A DNA stretch of 49,778 nucleotides from the NCBI GenBank assembly GCA_002841295.1, contig PHEU01000026.1, positions 1-49,778 on the forward strand. The letters run 5' to 3'. This document shows positions 34,496 through 41,915 of this stretch, in pieces (position 1 is the first letter of the stretch; each line of letters begins with the position of its first letter). The notes beneath the pieces were generated by a model. The model was not told where the DNA came from. It searched no databases and worked only from the letters and a program-made list of their open reading frames with translations. The translations under genes and the position numbers were made by a program. Origin of the DNA: Actinobacteria bacterium HGW-Actinobacteria-6. GTDB lineage: Bacteria; Actinomycetota; Coriobacteriia; Anaerosomatales; Anaerosomataceae.

Positions 34496-35156
34496 CATGA
34501 CGATTCCTGGTGGGGAGCTCTTTGACAACCGCGATGGTGAAGGTCGACTGCGCGTAGGCGTTCTCATCTCGGGAAGCGGCACGAATCTTCAGGCGCTCAT
34601 CGACGCATGCGAGCGGCATGAGATCAACGCGACCGTGGCGGTCGTTGTCTCCAACAAGCATGACGCGTTCGGCCTGGAGCGAGCCCGCAAGGCGGGCATC
34701 CCAGCCGTCTTCGTCGACCGCACCGCATACACCACCATCTCGGCGTACAACCATGCAATCGCCGAGGCGCTCGATGACCACGCGGTCGAGCTCGTCGTGA
34801 TGGCGGGCTACATGCGTCTTCTGGGCCAAGAAGTGCTTCACGCGTTCCCGGGCCGGGTCATGAACCTGCACCCGGCGTTGCTGCCGGCGTTCCCTGGGGC
34901 ATCCGGCATCAAAGAGGCGTTCGACTACGGCGCCAAGGTGACCGGCGTGACCGTGCACTTCGCTGACGAGCACTTCGACCGCGGTCCCGTTATCGCGCAG
35001 GAGGTCGTCCGAATCGCCGAGGATGACACGGTTGCGACGCTCGAGGCGAAGATCCACGCTGTCGAGCACGGTCTCATCGTCGAGGCTGTGGGACTCTTCG
35101 CGGACGGGCGGCTTGAGATCGACGGCCGCAAGGTGCGAGTGCTTCCCGAGCGATAA
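34488..35156 (+). CDS. purN: GAR transformylase (formyl-THF dependent)
   Basis: 222 residues. Transfers the formyl group of 10-formyl-tetrahydrofolate to GAR. V-G-V-L-I-S-G-S-G-T-N-L-Q near residue 25 binds the ribose phosphate; the catalytic Asn-His pair is in M-N-L-H-P-A-L-L-P-A-F-P-G and the Asp in H-F-A-D-E-H-F-D-R-G-P. The first 20 residues are an extension before the first strand. Translationally coupled to purM. Confidence 0.96.
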   Translation: MDDMTIPGGELFDNRDGEGRLRVGVLISGSGTNLQALIDACERHEINATVAVVVSNKHDAFGLERARKAGIPAVFVDRTAYTTISAYNHAIAEALDDHAVELVVMAGYMRLLGQEVLHAFPGRVMNLHPALLPAFPGASGIKEAFDYGAKVTGVTVHFADEHFDRGPVIAQEVVRIAEDDTVATLEAKIHAVEHGLIVEAVGLFADGRLEIDGRKVRVLPER

Positions 35157-35187
35157 TCGCGTGTAATCTGACTCCGATACCCCATCT

Positions 35188-35274
35188 GACCTGCCGGTTT
35201 AGATTCTGTTTAGGTCGACGTGCCACGATATGTGCGGGTTCTGTCGTGGCGCGAGGGGGCGCCACGGCAGACCC
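35188..35274 (+). promoter_or_regulatory. Leader region with direct repeats and mutually exclusive hairpins before the class IV aminotransferase
   Basis: Direct repeats GTTTAG at 35197-35202 and 35208-35213, 11 bases apart, as in sites for OmpR/PhoB-type regulators. They lie inside a weak stem GACCT (35188-35192)/AGGTC (35212-35216). Next, GCCACGA (35222-35228) can pair with TCGTGGC (35244-35250); but the same TCGTGGC is part of a stronger stem, 35236-35252 with 35259-35274 (loop GAGGGG). The two structures exclude one another, the pattern of an attenuator or riboswitch. Confidence 0.5.
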
Positions 35275-35318
35275 ACTCCGGGATACTGTATCCGCGGTCG
35301 TGACGGGGGTAGGTTCAA

Positions 35319-36110
35319 GTGTACTCATGGACGATGTTCGGTCCCTTCGCAGGGGCGCCGAGAAGGCAGGAACCGCAAGTGCCAAGGGATGCCACGCCAG
35401 CAGTTCCGCTCAAGGAGACGTGTCGCGTCGCGGCCGGCTGTGAGATTTCGCTGTGGGAGTATCACGCTCGGCGTCTGCGCGCTGGAGGCTGCGGCGACGA
35501 TGCCATACGTGCAGCCGAGACGGCCATCAGCGGCGCTCTGGCGGCCTATGACGGGCCGATGACCTCCAGGGTGCGCCTGACGCTCGTTGTAGGCACAGAC
35601 GGCCTTCCTGACGTTGCTATCGAGCGGCGGCTCTCCTCTCTCGACGTCATCGACGGCGTCCGCGCCGTTCCCGTCATAGTCGACGAGGAGCCACAGCTGC
35701 CTGTTGGCGCTGCCAAGCCGGCGGATCGCTCCTTCTGGGATGCCGCGCACCGCGAGGCTCGTGCAGCAGGCGGGGAGCAGGCGATCATCGCCCGACCGGG
35801 CGGCTACATCATCGACGGCAGCACGGCCTCTGTATTCTGTCGGCTGGGCACGGTTCTGGCGACACCGCCTTCGCCGTCGGCAATAGCGGGCGTGGCGCGC
35901 CGGTGGATTCTCGACAATTGCTCATCGGTCGGATACTCGGCGCTTGCGGCGCCGATCAGCCTGGATGATCTTGATATCGCTGATGAGGTGTTCTTCGCGA
36001 ACGCGTTCGGGGGCATCCGTGAGATGCAGGGGCGCGGCGGCGAGGCATGCATCGCGCTGAGTGAGGCGATGCGCGACGTGTGGGAGCGCAAGCCCCACGT
36101 TCGCGTGTGA
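35319..36110 (+). CDS. Class IV aminotransferase-fold PLP enzyme (PabC/branched-chain type)
   Basis: 263 residues from GTG 35319. The mid-part A-K-P-A-D-R-S-F-W aligns with the catalytic Lys block K-x-x-N/D-R of fold-type IV enzymes, placing the Schiff-base Lys there. Also G-Y-I-I-D-G-S-T-A-S-V-F fits the E-G-S-x-S-N-x-F phosphate motif with Asp for Glu and Ser/Val changes, and A-D-E-V-F-F-A-N-A-F-G-G-I-R-E-M is the usual C-terminal strand. The first 35 residues are unusual and may be leader. It could be 4-amino-4-deoxychorismate lyase (folate) or a branched-chain or D-amino-acid aminotransferase; the sequence does not decide. Folate fits the neighbouring purN and purH. Confidence 0.75.
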   Translation: MYSWTMFGPFAGAPRRQEPQVPRDATPAVPLKETCRVAAGCEISLWEYHARRLRAGGCGDDAIRAAETAISGALAAYDGPMTSRVRLTLVVGTDGLPDVAIERRLSSLDVIDGVRAVPVIVDEEPQLPVGAAKPADRSFWDAAHREARAAGGEQAIIARPGGYIIDGSTASVFCRLGTVLATPPSPSAIAGVARRWILDNCSSVGYSALAAPISLDDLDIADEVFFANAFGGIREMQGRGGEACIALSEAMRDVWERKPHVRV

Positions 36111-36137
36111 CACTTCCTCTCAGTGCCGGTCTGCTGC

Positions 36138-36190
36138 TATATTCATCACCTTGTAGTTTCATGCAGCCTGGTGCATAGCACTTCCGCTAT
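36138..36190 (+). promoter_or_regulatory. Promoter and leader of the binding-protein gene
   Basis: -10 TATATT at 36138-36143, weak -35. Two overlapping small hairpins follow: ATGCA (36161-36165)/TGCAT (36172-36176) and ATAGC (36175-36179)/GCTAT (36186-36190). Confidence 0.4.
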
Positions 36191-36216
36191 GTCGGCTCGC
36201 AGGGAAAGGAACCGGC

Positions 36217-37392
36217 ATGAGGAATACGAAAACCAAAGGGCTGGCGCTGCTGCTCACTGTCGCAGTGTTGGTAACCGGCATGCTCGCCGGCTGCTCGGCC
36301 AAGACCGACACAGCCGAGAGCGCCGATGCACCCGCTGAGATGAAGGTCGTGAAAGTCGGCTTTGCTGCTCCGCTCACCGGCGACAACGCCGTGTACGGCG
36401 AGGGCATGAAGCGCGCTGTTGAGATGGCGATCGAAGAAGCGAATGCGAGCCCCGAGGCCAAGGCCGCGGGCTACACGTTCGAGATCTCCGCACAGGACGA
36501 CCAGGCTGACCCAAAGCAGGCCGTGAACGTCGCCAACCTGCTCGATGGCGACCAGGGCGTTGTGGCCGTTGCCGGTCACTTCAACTCCGGATGCTCGATT
36601 CCCGCCTCGGCGGTCTACGACCGTGCAGGCATGGCGATGGTTTCGGTGTCCACCAACCCGCAGCTGACCGCTCAGGGCTTCGACATCGTGAACCGCATCG
36701 TTGCCAAGGACGACGCGCAGGGGATCTTCGCTGCCGACCTCGTCTTTGATCAGCTCGGCATCAAGAAGGTAGCGGTGCTCGACGACTCGACGCCGTACGG
36801 CTCCGGTCTTGCGACCGAGTTCGTGAAGCGTTTCAAGGAAAAGGGCGGCGAAGTCGTCGTCCAGGAGAAGGTCCAGGCCAAAGAGGTCGACTTTAAGGCT
36901 GTTATCACGCGCGTGAAGGCCGCTGCGCCTGAAGCGCTCTACTACGGTGGCGCACACACCGAAGGCGCGCTCATCTCCAAGCAGGCCAAAGAAGCCGGGC
37001 TGAAGATTCCCGTCATCGGCGGCGACATGCTCTTCTCGGCCGAGTTCGTGACCATTGCGCGTGCCGAGAACGCCGAGGGCGATATCTGCACGAGCCTCGG
37101 ACTCCCGCTTGAGCAGCAGCCGAGGGGCGTCGAGTTCAAGGCCGCGTACCTCGCGAAGTACGGCACGGACCCCGAGGCGTACGACAGCTACGCGTATGAC
37201 TCGGCATGGATCATCATCAACGCCGTGCTCGACGCGGGCACCGACCGCGCCGACGTCGTGAAGGCGATTCGCACGCTCTCGTTCGACGGCGTGACGGGTA
37301 CGACCTCGTTCGACGCGAACGGCGACACCACCAACCAGGTCATCTCGGCATACAAGGTGACCGGCGGCGAGTGGAAGCAGATCGTCAACTAA
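36217..37392 (+). CDS. Branched-chain amino-acid-type ABC substrate-binding lipoprotein
   Basis: 391 residues. AAAGGAACC precedes the ATG. Lipobox L-A-G-C (Cys 26) predicts a lipid-anchored receptor outside the membrane. V-G-F-A-A-P-L-T-G-D-N-A-V-Y-G at residue 48 and onward, D-D-Q-A-D-P-K-Q-A-V, S-T-N-P-Q-L-T and the repeated two-lobe pattern place it in Peripla_BP_6 (LivK/amide family). No permease or ATPase genes are next to it, so it is an orphan receptor or works with distant transporters; the ligand is open. Confidence 0.9.
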   Translation: MRNTKTKGLALLLTVAVLVTGMLAGCSAKTDTAESADAPAEMKVVKVGFAAPLTGDNAVYGEGMKRAVEMAIEEANASPEAKAAGYTFEISAQDDQADPKQAVNVANLLDGDQGVVAVAGHFNSGCSIPASAVYDRAGMAMVSVSTNPQLTAQGFDIVNRIVAKDDAQGIFAADLVFDQLGIKKVAVLDDSTPYGSGLATEFVKRFKEKGGEVVVQEKVQAKEVDFKAVITRVKAAAPEALYYGGAHTEGALISKQAKEAGLKIPVIGGDMLFSAEFVTIARAENAEGDICTSLGLPLEQQPRGVEFKAAYLAKYGTDPEAYDSYAYDSAWIIINAVLDAGTDRADVVKAIRTLSFDGVTGTTSFDANGDTTNQVISAYKVTGGEWKQIVN

Positions 37393-37424
37393 CGACAGCA
37401 TCCCATCCGAGGGTTGGGGGATCA

Positions 37425-37460
37425 AACGGCTCCGGCTACCACGCCGGAGCCGTTTTTGTT
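37425..37460 (+). terminator. Strong rho-independent terminator
   Basis: AACGGCTCCGGC (37425-37436) and GCCGGAGCCGTT (37443-37454), a perfect 12-bp stem with loop TACCAC, followed by TTTTTGTTG. Confidence 0.95.
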
Positions 37461-37501
37461 GCACAATACGCAGTACTACTCGTCAGGGAAGGGGCACCCT
37501 C

Positions 37502-39064
37502 GTGAATCTCGTCAAGGTAAAGCGCGCACTGGTTTCCGTCACCGACAAGACAGGCGTCGTCGATTTCTGCCGAACACTGTCTGAGGAATTCGGAGTGGAG
37601 ATCGTTTCCACCGGAGGCACTGCGGCCGTCCTTGCCGAGGCGGGTGTACCCGTGCGCCCCATCGACGACCTCACCGGCTTCCCGGAGATGATGGATGGCC
37701 GAGTCAAGACGCTCCACCCAAAGGTGCACGGCGGGCTTCTCGCGCGCCGCGACGTCCCCGCGCACATGGCGGCTGCCGAGGAGCACGGCATCGGCATGAT
37801 CGACCTCGTCGTCGTGAACCTGTACGCCTTTGAGGCGACCATCACCAAGGAGGGCGTGACCGAGGCCGACGCCATCGAGAACATCGACATCGGCGGCCCG
37901 AGCATGCTTCGCTCGGCAGCTAAGAACTTCGAGAGCGTGACGGTCGTGACCAACCCGGCCGCCTACGACTCGATCCTGGTCGAGATGCGCGCCAATGATG
38001 GCTCGACGCTGCCCGAGACGCGCCGCGCGTGCGCGACCGAGGTCTTCCGCCTTACGAGCGCGTACGACAGCGCGATCTGGTTCTACCTCTCCGGCTACAA
38101 GAAGACGCCGTTCCCTGCCGAGGCCCGCTTCCGCCTGGAGAAGGTGCAGGATCTTCGCTACGGCGAGAACCCGCATCAGCAGGCGTCGTTCTACCGCTTC
38201 ATGGACGCCAAGGAGCACACGCTTGCCCGTGCCGAGCAGGTGCAGGGCAAGGAGCTCTCGTACAATAACATCCTCGATACCGACGCAGCATGGACCGCAG
38301 TGCGCGAGTTCACCGACGGCCCGGCGTGCGTGATCGTGAAGCACATGAACCCGTGCGGCACTGCAATCGATGACGACCTCGTGGCCGCGTACAGGCGCGC
38401 GCATGCGGCGGATTCCATCTCGGCGTATGGCGGCGTCATGGCGTTCAACCGCACGGTGCCCGCCGAGATCATCGAGGCGATTTCCGAGAACAAGCAGTTC
38501 GTCGAGGTCATGATCGCACCCGACTATACGCCCGAGGCGCTCGAGCTCCTCTCGGCCAAGCCGAACCTGCGCGTGCTGAAGACTGGCGGCGTCCGACCGG
38601 TTGGCGGCCACTACGAGTCGCGCGCTGTTGAGGGCGGCATGCTGGTGCAGACGAGCGATACCGTGGTCGAGGATCCGGCCACCTTCACGGTCGCCACCAA
38701 GCGCCAGCCCTCTGCCGAGGAGATGGAGCAGCTGCTCTTCGCCTGGCGAGTCTGTAAAAGCGTGAAGAGCAACGCCATCCTGCTGGCGAGGGATTTCGTG
38801 AGCGTTGGCGTGGGCGCCGGCCAGATGAACCGCGTGAATTCGGCGCGCATCGCCGTTGAAGCTGCCGGCGAGAAGACCGTGGGCGCTGTCTGCGCGAGCG
38901 ACGCGTTCATGCCGTTCGCGGACTCGCTTGAGGTCGTTGCGGCAGCCGGCGTGACTGCGGTCATCCAGCCCGGCGGCTCGATCCGCGACGAAGAAGTCAT
39001 CGCGAAAGCCGACGAGCTTGGCGTAGCGATGGTCTTCACGGGGCACCGCCACTTCCGCCACTAG
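37502..39064 (+). CDS. purH: Bifunctional AICAR transformylase / IMP cyclohydrolase
   Basis: 520 residues from GTG 37502 with AAGGGG upstream. Last two steps to IMP. The N-terminal MGS-like domain has A-L-V-S-V-T-D-K and S-T-G-G-T-A, with D-G-R-V-K-T-L-H-P and G-G-P-S-M-L-R-S-A-A-K-N for the cyclohydrolase. The C-terminal AICAR transformylase carries the Lys-His pair in V-K-H-M-N-P-C-G, D-A-F-M-P-F-A-D-S and the G-H-R-H-F-R-H end. It is set apart from the other pur genes by the terminator and stands as its own unit. Confidence 0.97.
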   Translation: MNLVKVKRALVSVTDKTGVVDFCRTLSEEFGVEIVSTGGTAAVLAEAGVPVRPIDDLTGFPEMMDGRVKTLHPKVHGGLLARRDVPAHMAAAEEHGIGMIDLVVVNLYAFEATITKEGVTEADAIENIDIGGPSMLRSAAKNFESVTVVTNPAAYDSILVEMRANDGSTLPETRRACATEVFRLTSAYDSAIWFYLSGYKKTPFPAEARFRLEKVQDLRYGENPHQQASFYRFMDAKEHTLARAEQVQGKELSYNNILDTDAAWTAVREFTDGPACVIVKHMNPCGTAIDDDLVAAYRRAHAADSISAYGGVMAFNRTVPAEIIEAISENKQFVEVMIAPDYTPEALELLSAKPNLRVLKTGGVRPVGGHYESRAVEGGMLVQTSDTVVEDPATFTVATKRQPSAEEMEQLLFAWRVCKSVKSNAILLARDFVSVGVGAGQMNRVNSARIAVEAAGEKTVGAVCASDAFMPFADSLEVVAAAGVTAVIQPGGSIRDEEVIAKADELGVAMVFTGHRHFRH

Positions 39065-39116
39065 GGGAGTTAGGTTCTCGTTCAGAGGTGGCTCAGCCGC
39101 GGCCTGTAGCCTGGTC

Positions 39117-39145
39117 TTGTCGACAGGAGGCTATGTGACTACAAT
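39117..39145 (+). promoter_or_regulatory. Promoter overlapping the antitoxin start region
   Basis: -35 TTGTCG (39117-39122), 17 bases, -10 TACAAT (39140-39145). Transcription would begin at about 39152, next to the ATG at 39153, giving a leaderless message. Confidence 0.5.
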
Positions 39146-39152
39146 TCAGGTC

Positions 39153-39431
39153 ATGACTGAACACTACTCATTGGCACACACCAAGGCGCACCTCTCGGAG
39201 ATCATCGACGAGGTCGAGGCCACGCAAGAGCACGTGGTGATTACCCGACGGGGGAAGCCAGCGGTACTCCTCCTCGGTATGGACGAGTACGAGAGCATCA
39301 TGGAGACGCTCGACGCGCTCGCTACACCGGGGCTGGTGGAAGACTTGAAGCAGGCCGAGGCGGACTACGCCGCGGGCAAGTACTTCACGCTCGAAGACAT
39401 CAAGCGAGATCTTGAGAATCGTCGGGAGTGA
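39153..39431 (+). CDS. Phd/YefM-type antitoxin
   Basis: 92 residues from ATG 39153. S-L-A-H-T-K-A-H-L-S-E-I-I-D-E-V, V-V-I-T-R-R-G-K-P-A-V-L-L-L-G-M-D-E-Y-E-S-I-M-E-T is the DNA-binding domain of the Phd/YefM family; the C-terminal tail (E-D-I-K-R-D-L-E) wraps and blocks the toxin. An alternative GTG at 39135 has AGGAGG four bases upstream, giving six extra residues, but it lies upstream of the -10. It normally represses its own operon. The toxin gene follows after 6 bases. Confidence 0.88.
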   Translation: MTEHYSLAHTKAHLSEIIDEVEATQEHVVITRRGKPAVLLLGMDEYESIMETLDALATPGLVEDLKQAEADYAAGKYFTLEDIKRDLENRRE

Positions 39432-39437
39432 TGCTGC

Positions 39438-39707
39438 GTGAGCTCGTATGAGCTGCGCATCGTTCCTTCGACGCGCCGCGCCCTCGGCCGACTCCCTCTG
39501 CGGTTTTCTGCTGCCGTCGTGGCGTTCATGCAGGGTCCGCTGATGGAGAATCCGTGGCGGGTAGGCAAGCCGCTTCGAGATGACCTCGTCGGTTTTCACG
39601 CGGCCCGGGTTGGGATGTATTGCGTCATGTACAAAATCATCGACAGCGAAGACGTCGTTCTCGTCACGCGCATCGACCACCGGGCGGACATCTACCGACC
39701 TCGCTGA
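39438..39707 (+). CDS. RelE/ParE-superfamily toxin
   Basis: 89 residues from GTG. Y-E-L-R-I-V-P-S-T-R-R-A-L-G-R-L-P at the N terminus, N-P-W-R-V-G-K-P-L-R-D-D-L-V-G-F-H-A-A-R-V-G-M-Y-C-V-M-Y-K-I, and V-L-V-T-R-I-D-H-R-A-D-I-Y match RelE, which cuts mRNA in the ribosome A site. The R-x-D-x-Y end fits the family catalytic residues. Pair with the preceding antitoxin. Confidence 0.9.
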   Translation: MSSYELRIVPSTRRALGRLPLRFSAAVVAFMQGPLMENPWRVGKPLRDDLVGFHAARVGMYCVMYKIIDSEDVVLVTRIDHRADIYRPR

Positions 39708-39716
39708 TCCTCGCGC

Positions 39717-40745
39717 TTACGCCTGATGCACGACCCGCTGCGGGAACGGGAACTCGATTCCCTCCTCGGCAAAACGGGCGTGGAGGCTCTTGATGAACTC
39801 ACTCTTGAGCGAGTACTGGTCGCCGTATGCGAGCACCCGCGTGACGGCGTATGCCTGGATCTCGGACGACCCAAAGCCGCCGAAGCGCACGATGGGCTCC
39901 CAGTCGGTGATGTCGGGCTGTAGCTCGGCCATCACGCGCGCGGCGACATCGATTGCGACTGCTTCGACACGGTCGAGATCGCTGCCGTACGCCACGCCGA
40001 ACTCGATGATGACCGAAAGCGGCTGGTCAGGCAGCTGGAAGTTGGTGATGATCGCCTGGCCAAGCTTGGCGTTGGGAACCACGACGAGGTTGTTCGACTG
40101 GGTGCGCAGCGTCGTATACCGCCACGCGATGTCGGTAACGCTGCCTTCCTGGCCAGACTCGAGGAGTAGATAGTCACCGGGGCGAACCTGCTTTGACGCG
40201 ACGATCTGCAGACCCGCAAAGAGGTTGCCGAGCGTGTCCTGGAGCGCGAGCGCAACAGCCAGACCTCCAACGCCCAGAGCGGTAAGCACCGGCGTGATGG
40301 AGATGTTGAGTGCGTTTAAGACTATGAGTGCGCCGAGCAAGACGATCGCGATACGCGTGAGGTTCACGAAGATGCTGGTGGATGGGAGCGGTCCGCTCTC
40401 GGCGACGGCGTAGCCACGCACGAATCCGGTGGCTATCCGCAGCGCTGCAATCGTCACGGTGATGCCCGCGAGCACCACCAGTGTGCGACCGACGTAGAGC
40501 ACGAGCAGCTCATTCCACGTACCCTGCTGGAGGCCGAGCGCCGCGCCGGAGAGTGTGAGCCACCAGGCCGGCATGTGGCCGAGCCCCTTCAGCGTGATCA
40601 TCCACGGTGTCCAGCTGCGCTTCTTCGCCATGCCTCTGAGTGTGCCGAGGACCACCAGGTCGAAGAGCCATCCCACGCCAAACCCGGCGGCGGCATACAG
40701 CGCTAGCACGCCGAGGTCGGCGGCGTTGGTTCCTGTGACGGTCAT
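39717..40745 (-). CDS. MscS-type mechanosensitive channel
   Basis: 342 residues; GAGAGGA precedes the ATG on the minus strand. Four to five helices, then the pore-lining helix and beta domain: L-T-A-L-G-V-G-G-L-A-V-A-L-A-L-Q-D-T-L-G-N-L-F-A-G, followed by V-R-P-G-D-Y and V-V-P-N-A-K-L, typical of MscS/YbdG-like channels. Opens under membrane tension to release solutes. Its extra N-terminal helices make it longer than E. coli MscS. Stands alone, converging with the toxin gene. Confidence 0.9.
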   Translation of the reverse strand: MTVTGTNAADLGVLALYAAAGFGVGWLFDLVVLGTLRGMAKKRSWTPWMITLKGLGHMPAWWLTLSGAALGLQQGTWNELLVLYVGRTLVVLAGITVTIAALRIATGFVRGYAVAESGPLPSTSIFVNLTRIAIVLLGALIVLNALNISITPVLTALGVGGLAVALALQDTLGNLFAGLQIVASKQVRPGDYLLLESGQEGSVTDIAWRYTTLRTQSNNLVVVPNAKLGQAIITNFQLPDQPLSVIIEFGVAYGSDLDRVEAVAIDVAARVMAELQPDITDWEPIVRFGGFGSSEIQAYAVTRVLAYGDQYSLKSEFIKSLHARFAEEGIEFPFPQRVVHQA

Positions 40746-40801
40746 GAGCGTCCTCTCGCTTGGTCGATAGCACTAATTATACGTTTCGGCGAGGTTCTCC
40801 G

Positions 40802-40831
40802 TTGACCCTCGGTTCCAGCGTGGGCTACACT
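40802..40831 (+). promoter_or_regulatory. tRNA operon promoter
   Basis: -35 TTGACC (40802-40807), 18 bases, -10 TACACT (40826-40831), 57 bases before tRNA-Lys. Confidence 0.75.
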
Positions 40832-40887
40832 ACGCGTTGCGCTTCAGGCCGAAAGGTCGCCCGTGGGCACGGCATGTGCTCGAACAA

Positions 40888-40963
40888 GGGCCGTTAGCTC
40901 AGTTGGTAGAGCAGGGGACTTTTAATCCCAAGGTCATAGGTTCGATCCCTATACGGCCCACCA
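40888..40963 (+). tRNA. tRNA-Lys (UUU)
   Basis: 76 bases including the encoded CCA. Acceptor GGGCCGT pairs with ACGGCCC; anticodon loop CTTTTAA gives TTT at 40921-40923; T loop GTTCGATCC. The outer anticodon-stem pair is G-A, slightly imperfect. Confidence 0.95.
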
Positions 40964-40974
40964 CAAACTCATAG

Positions 40975-41050
40975 GCCCCCATCGTCTAGAGGCCAAGGAC
41001 TCCGCCCTTTCAAGGCGGCAACAGGGATTCGAATTCCCTTGGGGGCACCA
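40975..41050 (+). tRNA. tRNA-Glu (UUC), target site of the cassette array
   Basis: 76 bases with encoded CCA. Acceptor GCCCCCA pairs with TGGGGGC; anticodon loop CTTTCAA gives TTC at 41009-41011; stem CCGCC/GGCGG; T loop ATTCGAATT. Its 3' 26 bases form the first part of the 41-bp att-like repeat, so integration leaves the tRNA intact. Confidence 0.96.
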
Positions 41051-41065
41051 CAAAACCGCAGGTCA
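41025..41065 (+). repeat. att-like direct repeat, copy 1 (tRNA-Glu 3' end)
   Basis: 41 bases identical to 42991-43031. It begins in the T arm (GGATTCGAATTCCC) and runs 15 bases past CCA into ACAAAACCGCAGGTCA-type flank. Confidence 0.9.
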
Positions 41066-41159
41066 AAGGCCTGAAATTCCCTGTTGCGTGCTTGAAATCG
41101 GGCTACAATTCGAGGTTTTCTGAGGGCTCGCCAGAGGACAAAACCGCAGTTCAAAGGCC
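41050..41159 (+). repeat. Left-end arm-like repeats
   Basis: Two 22-base copies, 41050-41071 and 41138-41159, 21 of 22 identical and 88 bases apart. CCCTGTTGC also occurs twice (41080-41088 and near 41191), the reverse complement of GCAACAGGG in the tRNA. This fits arm-type integrase or factor sites around an attachment core; no protein evidence. Confidence 0.5.
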
Positions 41160-41252
41160 ATTTCGGCCCCAATATTTCGCCCAAAAATCCCTGTTGCTGA
41201 GAATCGGTCTTCGACGTCGGCGTGTCGCCCGATTTGTCGCCCAAATTGAGTT

Positions 41253-41300
41253 GGCATAAAAACGACTACAGTTGTCCGCAACTGTGGTAACTTATATGCC
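41253..41300 (+). promoter_or_regulatory. Nested dyad operator directly before abiEi
   Basis: Outer arms GGCATA (41253-41258) and TATGCC (41295-41300) and inner arms ACTACAGTTG (41265-41274)/CAACTGTGGT (41279-41288) share the same centre, 41276.5. The last base touches the start codon. AbiEi antitoxins bind such paired inverted repeats to repress their operon. Confidence 0.65.
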
Positions 41301-41915
41301 ATGAGGATACCTTCGGACATGGAACTCGCACGCGCGACAGCCGCATTCGAACGTGCTGGCGGAGTGCTCGGCACTTCCGAGGCGCTTGCCTCAGGCATCG
41401 AGGAGCGCACGCTGTACTGGATGCGTGATGCCGGTCTCGTCGAGGCGCTCTCCCGGGGGGTCTACCATCTCGCCGCATCGCCGCTGCCCGCATATCCCAG
41501 CGTAGCCGCGGTCCTGAGGCGCGTCCCTCGCGCGGTCCTGTGTCTGGTGAGCGCACTCGAGTTCCACGGGATCGGCACGCATATCCCGGCCGCGGTGCAG
41601 ATCGCGCTGCCACGGGGAGTCAAGGCGCCGAGGATCGCCTACCCGCGCATCGAGCGGTTCTCGATGAGCGCCGAGGCCATGGCGGCCGGCGTCGAAGAGC
41701 ACGACATGGACGGAACGCCCATCCGGGTTTTCGATCTCGCCAAGACCGTCGCCGACTGCTTCAAGTACCGCAACCGCATCGGACAGGACGTGGCAGTCGA
41801 AGCACTCCAAGAGACGATCCGTTCTCGCCGAGCGACGCCCGCGCAGGTGATGCGCTACGCCAAGGTCGACCGCGTGGAGCAGGTCATGCGCCCCTACGTC
41901 CAGGCGCTGATGTGA
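41301..41915 (+). CDS. AbiEi-type antitoxin (type IV toxin-antitoxin)
   Basis: 204 residues. N-terminal winged helix (about 1-60: A-F-E-R-A-G-G-V-L-G-T-S-E-A-L-A-S-G-I-x-x-R-T-L-Y-W-M-R-D-A-G-L-V-E-A-L-S-R-G-V-Y-H-L), then C-L-V-S-A-L-E-F-H-G-I-G-T-H and R-V-F-D-L-A-K-T-V-A-D-C-F-K-Y-R-N-R-I-G, which define the AbiEi_4/DUF2083-type family. The family blocks its toxin without binding it and represses the operon; the dyad at its start fits that. No Shine-Dalgarno site is visible before the ATG, so a leaderless or short-leader message is possible. Overlaps the toxin gene by four bases. Confidence 0.9.
   Translation: MRIPSDMELARATAAFERAGGVLGTSEALASGIEERTLYWMRDAGLVEALSRGVYHLAASPLPAYPSVAAVLRRVPRAVLCLVSALEFHGIGTHIPAAVQIALPRGVKAPRIAYPRIERFSMSAEAMAAGVEEHDMDGTPIRVFDLAKTVADCFKYRNRIGQDVAVEALQETIRSRRATPAQVMRYAKVDRVEQVMRPYVQALM

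Noticed and set aside
35319-35420. Separate small peptide gene before the class IV aminotransferase
   Set aside because: The frame is continuous with the enzyme and no stop separates them; the odd N terminus may simply be a wrong start.
40969-41244. Minus-strand frame ending G-A-P-K-G-I-R-I-P through tRNA-Glu
   Set aside because: This is the antisense of the tRNA and its flank. The first residues may echo an integrase tail, but it is not a gene.
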